Of a stretch of 64,000 bases of DNA, positions 60,413 to 64,000 are shown piece by piece. The position numbers and the translations under genes are program-made. The stretch is from an uncultured Prochlorococcus sp. GTDB taxonomy: Bacteria > Cyanobacteriota > Cyanobacteriia > PCC-6307 > Cyanobiaceae. The notes under the pieces are model-generated. The model searched no databases. It was not told the origin of the DNA and worked only from the letters and a program-made list of their open reading frames with translations. The stretch is taken from assembly GCA_902539115.1 (NCBI GenBank), contig CACBHP010000002.1:1-64000 (forward strand), read 5' to 3'. Every line of letters starts with the position of its first letter. Positions within the stretch are counted from its first letter, which is position 1.

Positions 60413-61690
60413 GTGTTAGATCAAAAATTAATAAGAGAAAATCCAACATTTGTTGAAGAGAATTTATCCTTAAGAGGAAAAGTATATGAGATATCCCATA
60501 TACATGAATTAACTGTTAAGAAAAAAGAAATTGATATAGAAATATTCAGTCTTCAATCCGAGAGTAAAAAATTAAGCAAATCAATCGGCCAAGCAATTGG
60601 GAAATCACAAAATAATAACTCTCAAGAATTAAATGATTTAAAGAAAAAGGGAAACGAATACAGAATAAAAATTTCTGAGCTTGAAGAGCAACAAAGGATA
60701 CTAAATAAACAAGTAAATGATGAAATTTATAATTTGCCAAATTTTCCTAGCAAAGATGCACCTATTGGAAAAGATGAAAGTGATAATGTACAAATAAAAA
60801 CTTGGGGGGACCCTTTTAGAAATGAAAATATAAAATCACACTGGGAAATAGGTGAGAGTCTTAATATTTTTGACTCTGTAAAATCAACAAAAATATCAAA
60901 AAGTCGTTTTATTACTCTTACAGGTGATGGGGCCAGATTAGAGAGGGCATTGATTAATTTCATGCTCGATATGCATACTAAAAATGGTTATTTAGAGTTA
61001 ATGCCTCCAGCTTTAGTAAATTCAGAAAGTCTAAGGGGATCTGGACAATTACCTAAATTTTCAAATGAAAGTTTTAAATGTTCTAATGACGATTTATGGC
61101 TTTCTCCAACAGCTGAAGTTCCAATAACTGCTTTTCATAGAAACGAGATTATTGATCCAAAGAAGTTACCCATTAAATATGTTGCATATAGTCCATGTTT
61201 TAGGAGAGAAGCTGGAAGTTATGGAAGAGATACTAAAGGTTTAATAAGACTTCATCAATTCAATAAGGTTGAGCTCTATTGGTTTTGTGATCCAAGTAAA
61301 TCTTTAGAAGCTCATAAAAAAATTACTTCTGATGCAGAAAGCATTTTAAAAAAGCTCAACTTACCTTACAGATTAGTAGATATTTGTACGGGAGACTTAG
61401 GCTTTTCCTCTAGTAGAACTTTTGATCTTGAAGTTTGGCTTCCCAGTAGTAAATGTTATAGAGAAATTTCAAGTTGCAGCAACTGTCTTGACTTTCAAGC
61501 ACGTAGATCATCGATAAGATCAAAAATTGATAAAAAAAATATATATTTACATTCCTTAAATGGTAGTGGTCTTGCTATCGGAAGAACAATGGCCGCGATT
61601 CTTGAGAATGGCCAGCTAACAGATGGTAGCGTTAAGATTCCAGATGCTCTTGTTCCATATTTTGGATCAAATTTTTTAAAAACTGCTTAA
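60413..61690 (+). CDS. serS: Seryl-tRNA synthetase
   Basis: A 425-residue class-II synthetase. The N-terminal coiled-coil arm ([31 protein letters not shown]) that contacts the tRNA-Ser variable arm is present. [36 protein letters not shown] is motif 2 and [19 protein letters not shown] motif 3. It charges tRNA-Ser, the cognate of the tRNA gene found in this window. The start is GTG at 60413. Confidence 0.98.
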   Translation: MLDQKLIRENPTFVEENLSLRGKVYEISHIHELTVKKKEIDIEIFSLQSESKKLSKSIGQAIGKSQNNNSQELNDLKKKGNEYRIKISELEEQQRILNKQVNDEIYNLPNFPSKDAPIGKDESDNVQIKTWGDPFRNENIKSHWEIGESLNIFDSVKSTKISKSRFITLTGDGARLERALINFMLDMHTKNGYLELMPPALVNSESLRGSGQLPKFSNESFKCSNDDLWLSPTAEVPITAFHRNEIIDPKKLPIKYVAYSPCFRREAGSYGRDTKGLIRLHQFNKVELYWFCDPSKSLEAHKKITSDAESILKKLNLPYRLVDICTGDLGFSSSRTFDLEVWLPSSKCYREISSCSNCLDFQARRSSIRSKIDKKNIYLHSLNGSGLAIGRTMAAILENGQLTDGSVKIPDALVPYFGSNFLKTA

Positions 61691-61699
61691 TATAAAATA

Positions 61700-62779
61700 A
61701 TGAATGTTTTAACTTCAATAACGGTACTTGGATTTCTCATATTTTTTCATGAGATGGGGCATTTTCTTGCGGCAATTTTACAAGGTATTTATGTTGATGG
61801 ATTTTCAATTGGCTTTGGACCATCAATAATTCAAAAAAAATTTAGAGACATCACTTATTCCTTTAGAGCCTTTCCTCTCGGAGGCTTTGTATCCTTCCCT
61901 GATGAAGAACTAAATAATATTGACCCTGAAGATCCAAATCTTTTAAAAAATAGACCAATAATTCAAAGAGTTATTGTTATCTCCGCTGGGGTATTAGCTA
62001 ACTTAATTCTTGCTTACACAATCTTAATTTTAAATCTTACTACTGTTGGGATTCCATTTGATCCAGAACCAGGTATTTTAGTTTTGGCTACTCAACCTGA
62101 GAAGGCTGCCTATCTTGCTGGATTAGAACCTGGAGATAAAATATTAGAAATTGAAACTAGTGCTTTAGGTGTTGGTGATCAAGCTGTTTCAACTTTAGTA
62201 AAAGAGATTCAAAACTCACCAGATGAACCAATTTCAATAAAAATTGAAAGAGATGGGATTTTCAAAGATTTAACTTTGATACCAAAAAATGTTGAGGGGA
62301 AAGGAACAATAGGTGCTCAATTGCAACCGAATATAAGGAAAGAAACTAAAAAGACAAAAAACGTTTTCGAACTTTTTAAATATACCAACAATGAGTTTTC
62401 ATCTCTTTTAGTAAAAACAATCCAAGGCTATAAAGGACTAATAACAAATTTCTCCTCAACAGCTCAACAATTAAGTGGGCCAGTCAAAATTGTCGAAATT
62501 GGAGCTCAACTATCACAACAAGGCGGAACAGGGATATTATTATTTGCAGCTTTAATTTCTATTAATTTAGCAGTACTTAATTCATTACCCTTACCATTGT
62601 TAGATGGAGGACAACTTGTTTTCACTTTAATTGAAGGGCTTAGAGGAAAACCTGTACCAGTCAAGGTACAAATGGTTGTTACTCAGTCCAGTTTTTTTCT
62701 TTTAGTTGGACTAAGCGTTCTGCTTATTATTAGGGATACTAGTCAACTATTAATCGTACAAAGGTTATTAAACCATTAA
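61700..62779 (+). CDS. rseP: Site-2 protease RseP-like zinc metalloprotease
   Basis: A 359-residue membrane protease with HEMGH at residues 17-21 (zinc ligands and catalytic Glu), FRAFPLGGFVSFPDEE near it, a PDZ domain (AYLAGLEPGDKILEIETSALGVGDQAVSTLV) and LNSLPLPLLDGGQLVFTLIEGLRG, the NxxPxPxLDGG motif with the third ligand Asp. It cleaves membrane-bound regulators, such as anti-sigma factors, in the bilayer. It lies between serS and rpsN. Confidence 0.97.
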   Translation: MNVLTSITVLGFLIFFHEMGHFLAAILQGIYVDGFSIGFGPSIIQKKFRDITYSFRAFPLGGFVSFPDEELNNIDPEDPNLLKNRPIIQRVIVISAGVLANLILAYTILILNLTTVGIPFDPEPGILVLATQPEKAAYLAGLEPGDKILEIETSALGVGDQAVSTLVKEIQNSPDEPISIKIERDGIFKDLTLIPKNVEGKGTIGAQLQPNIRKETKKTKNVFELFKYTNNEFSSLLVKTIQGYKGLITNFSSTAQQLSGPVKIVEIGAQLSQQGGTGILLFAALISINLAVLNSLPLPLLDGGQLVFTLIEGLRGKPVPVKVQMVVTQSSFFLLVGLSVLLIIRDTSQLLIVQRLLNH

Positions 62780-62840
62780 ATAAATTTCAAAAACTGTTCT
62801 CCAAGCTGTTATTATATTTATTAGTTTTAAAATATATTAA

Positions 62841-63143
62841 ATGGCTAAAAAGTCCATGATTGCGAGAGAAGTTAAACGCAAAAAACTTGTGAAGAAATAT
62901 GCTGCAAAAAGGAAATCATTATTAGATCAATTTAATGCCGCAAAAGATCCAATGGAAAGGTTAGAAATTCATAGGAAGATTCAAGGTCTGCCAAGAAACT
63001 CTGCACCAAATAGAGTAAGAAATAGATGTTGGGCAACTGGTAAACCTAGAGGAGTATATAGAGATTTTGGTCTTTGCAGGAATCAGTTAAGGCAAAGAGC
63101 TCATAACGGTGAACTTCCTGGGGTAGTTAAATCAAGTTGGTAG
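62841..63143 (+). CDS. rpsN: 30S ribosomal protein S14
   Basis: A 100-residue S14. [24 protein letters not shown] opens the protein, and [51 protein letters not shown] is the zinc-independent S14 C-terminal signature. It binds 16S rRNA in the head of the small subunit. It lies 61 bases after rseP and is followed by pnp. Confidence 0.98.
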   Translation: MAKKSMIAREVKRKKLVKKYAAKRKSLLDQFNAAKDPMERLEIHRKIQGLPRNSAPNRVRNRCWATGKPRGVYRDFGLCRNQLRQRAHNGELPGVVKSSW

Positions 63144-63315
63144 GATAATTTAACTGCTTTATTTTATAATTAGATTTTCTAAAATAAATATTTTCCAAAG
63201 AAATTAATATTTAATTTAGGACATTTTAAAAATTTTACAGCTTATCTAAATAATTTACTCAATATGTCCCTATAAAATGTAAGAATAAAACATGTATAGA
63301 TTTATAATTTAAAAA

Positions 63316-64000
63316 GTGGAAGGACAAAATAAGTCGATCACGTTTGACGGACGAGAGATACGACTAACTACGGGACTATATGCTCCTCAAGCAAATGGAT
63401 CAGTAATGATTGAGTGTGGTGACACCTCTCTTTTAGTTACAGCTACAAAAACAACAAAAAAAGATGCTTCAGACTTTCTGCCTCTGATATGTGACTACGA
63501 GGAAAAACTATATGCTGCCGGAAGAATTCCAGGGGGTTTCATGAGGAGAGAAGGTCGCCCCCCAGAAAGGGCCACTTTAATTGCAAGATTGATTGATAGG
63601 CCAATGAGGCCACTTTTCCCTTCATGGATGAGAGATGAAATACAAATAGTTGCCTCTTGCCTTTCTCTAGATGAAAGAGTTCCAGCAGATGTTTTAGCGG
63701 TTACTGGGGCATCACTAGCAACTTTACTTGGTGAGATTCCCTTTTATGGGCCAATGGCTGCAGTTAGAGTCGGTCTCATAGGAGATGATTTCATATTAAA
63801 TCCAAGCTATAGAGAGATAGAGAAAGGAGATTTAGACATTGTTGTTGCAGGTTCCCCTGACGGCATTGTCATGATTGAAGCAGGTGCCAACCAATTATCA
63901 GAGCAAGATACCATCGAAGCTATAGATTTTGGATATGAATCAGTTACCGAGCTTATTAAATCTCAGGAAGATTTACTTAAAGATTTGGGAATAAAGCAGA
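63316..64000 (+). CDS. pnp: Polynucleotide phosphorylase, 5' part, cut by window edge
   Basis: Frame with GTG start at 63316 giving [20 protein letters not shown], preceded by an AT-rich gap of 172 bases. Visible PNPase motifs are the first RNase PH domain: [73 protein letters not shown] and [38 protein letters not shown]. About 228 residues are visible; the second RNase PH, KH and S1 domains are beyond the edge. It degrades RNA phosphorolytically. Confidence 0.97.
   Translation, partial: MEGQNKSITFDGREIRLTTGLYAPQANGSVMIECGDTSLLVTATKTTKKDASDFLPLICDYEEKLYAAGRIPGGFMRREGRPPERATLIARLIDRPMRPLFPSWMRDEIQIVASCLSLDERVPADVLAVTGASLATLLGEIPFYGPMAAVRVGLIGDDFILNPSYREIEKGDLDIVVAGSPDGIVMIEAGANQLSEQDTIEAIDFGYESVTELIKSQEDLLKDLGIKQ

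Overview
This window comes from a marine picocyanobacterium of the genus Prochlorococcus, most likely a high-light-adapted one. The evidence is the very AT-rich base composition, the short intergenic gaps, the psbD/psbC pair, Ycf4, Ycf39 and PetM, a Pcb chlorophyll a/b antenna protein, four small high-light-inducible (Hli) proteins, flavodoxin and a tight core-genome gene order. No rRNA, insertion sequence or CRISPR array was seen. One tRNA (Ser, anticodon CGA) is present.

Layout. 0-1.4 kb: a secreted small protein, a class-I glutamine amidotransferase and a lone convergent hli gene. 1.5-7.5 kb: a complete Nit1C-type cluster (flavoprotein, Sll0783/MSMEG_0572-like protein, nitrilase, radical SAM protein, GNAT acyltransferase, AIR-synthase-like protein, MSMEG_0570-like protein). 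A GTN10AC NtcA-type site lies in the divergent promoter gap, pointing to nitrogen control. 7.7-8.7 kb: an operon of three hli genes plus a 59-residue protein, preceded by a candidate HLR1 (RpaB) element. 8.8-10.2 kb: tiny membrane and unknown proteins. 10-28 kb: housekeeping (ychF, a membrane fusion protein, polA, cysS, dxr, pntA1/A2/B, an NTRC-type thioredoxin reductase, an infA homologue, ycf39, petM, ilvH). 28-34.7 kb: photosystem and cofactor genes (cyclophilin lipoprotein, ycf4, psbD-psbC, maf, cobQ, a 2Fe-2S ferredoxin).

34.8-38.9 kb is the accessory-looking region. It holds a 564-residue, three-fold repeated, beta-barrel-like protein whose body is strikingly GC-rich, small ORFs, a rhomboid protease, the broken C-terminal end of an HNH endonuclease, two kinds of short direct repeat and the tRNA-Ser. 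Together they look like the scar of an integrative element. 38.9-50 kb is centred on iron economy: FutA/IdiA ferric-iron binding protein, a PiuC-like 2OG dioxygenase, a porin, and an isiB-pcb pair (flavodoxin plus an iron-stress-type antenna). glyQ, a MIF-like tautomerase, a SemiSWEET and an AEC transporter are interspersed.

50.8-55.6 kb encodes glycosyltransferases and a DMT-family exporter on the minus strand. 54.7-64 kb is a plus-strand housekeeping run: sppA, aroH, rpmH-rnpA-PH protein-yidC, a Ycf46-like AAA ATPase, serS, rseP, rpsN and the 5' part of pnp.

The most interesting points are the NtcA-linked Nit1C cluster with an atypical radical SAM cysteine pattern, the GC-anomalous triple-repeat outer-membrane-like protein, the eroded element next to tRNA-Ser, and two genes whose first membrane or signal helix lies upstream of any ATG/GTG/TTG codon, implying AUA or AUU initiation.
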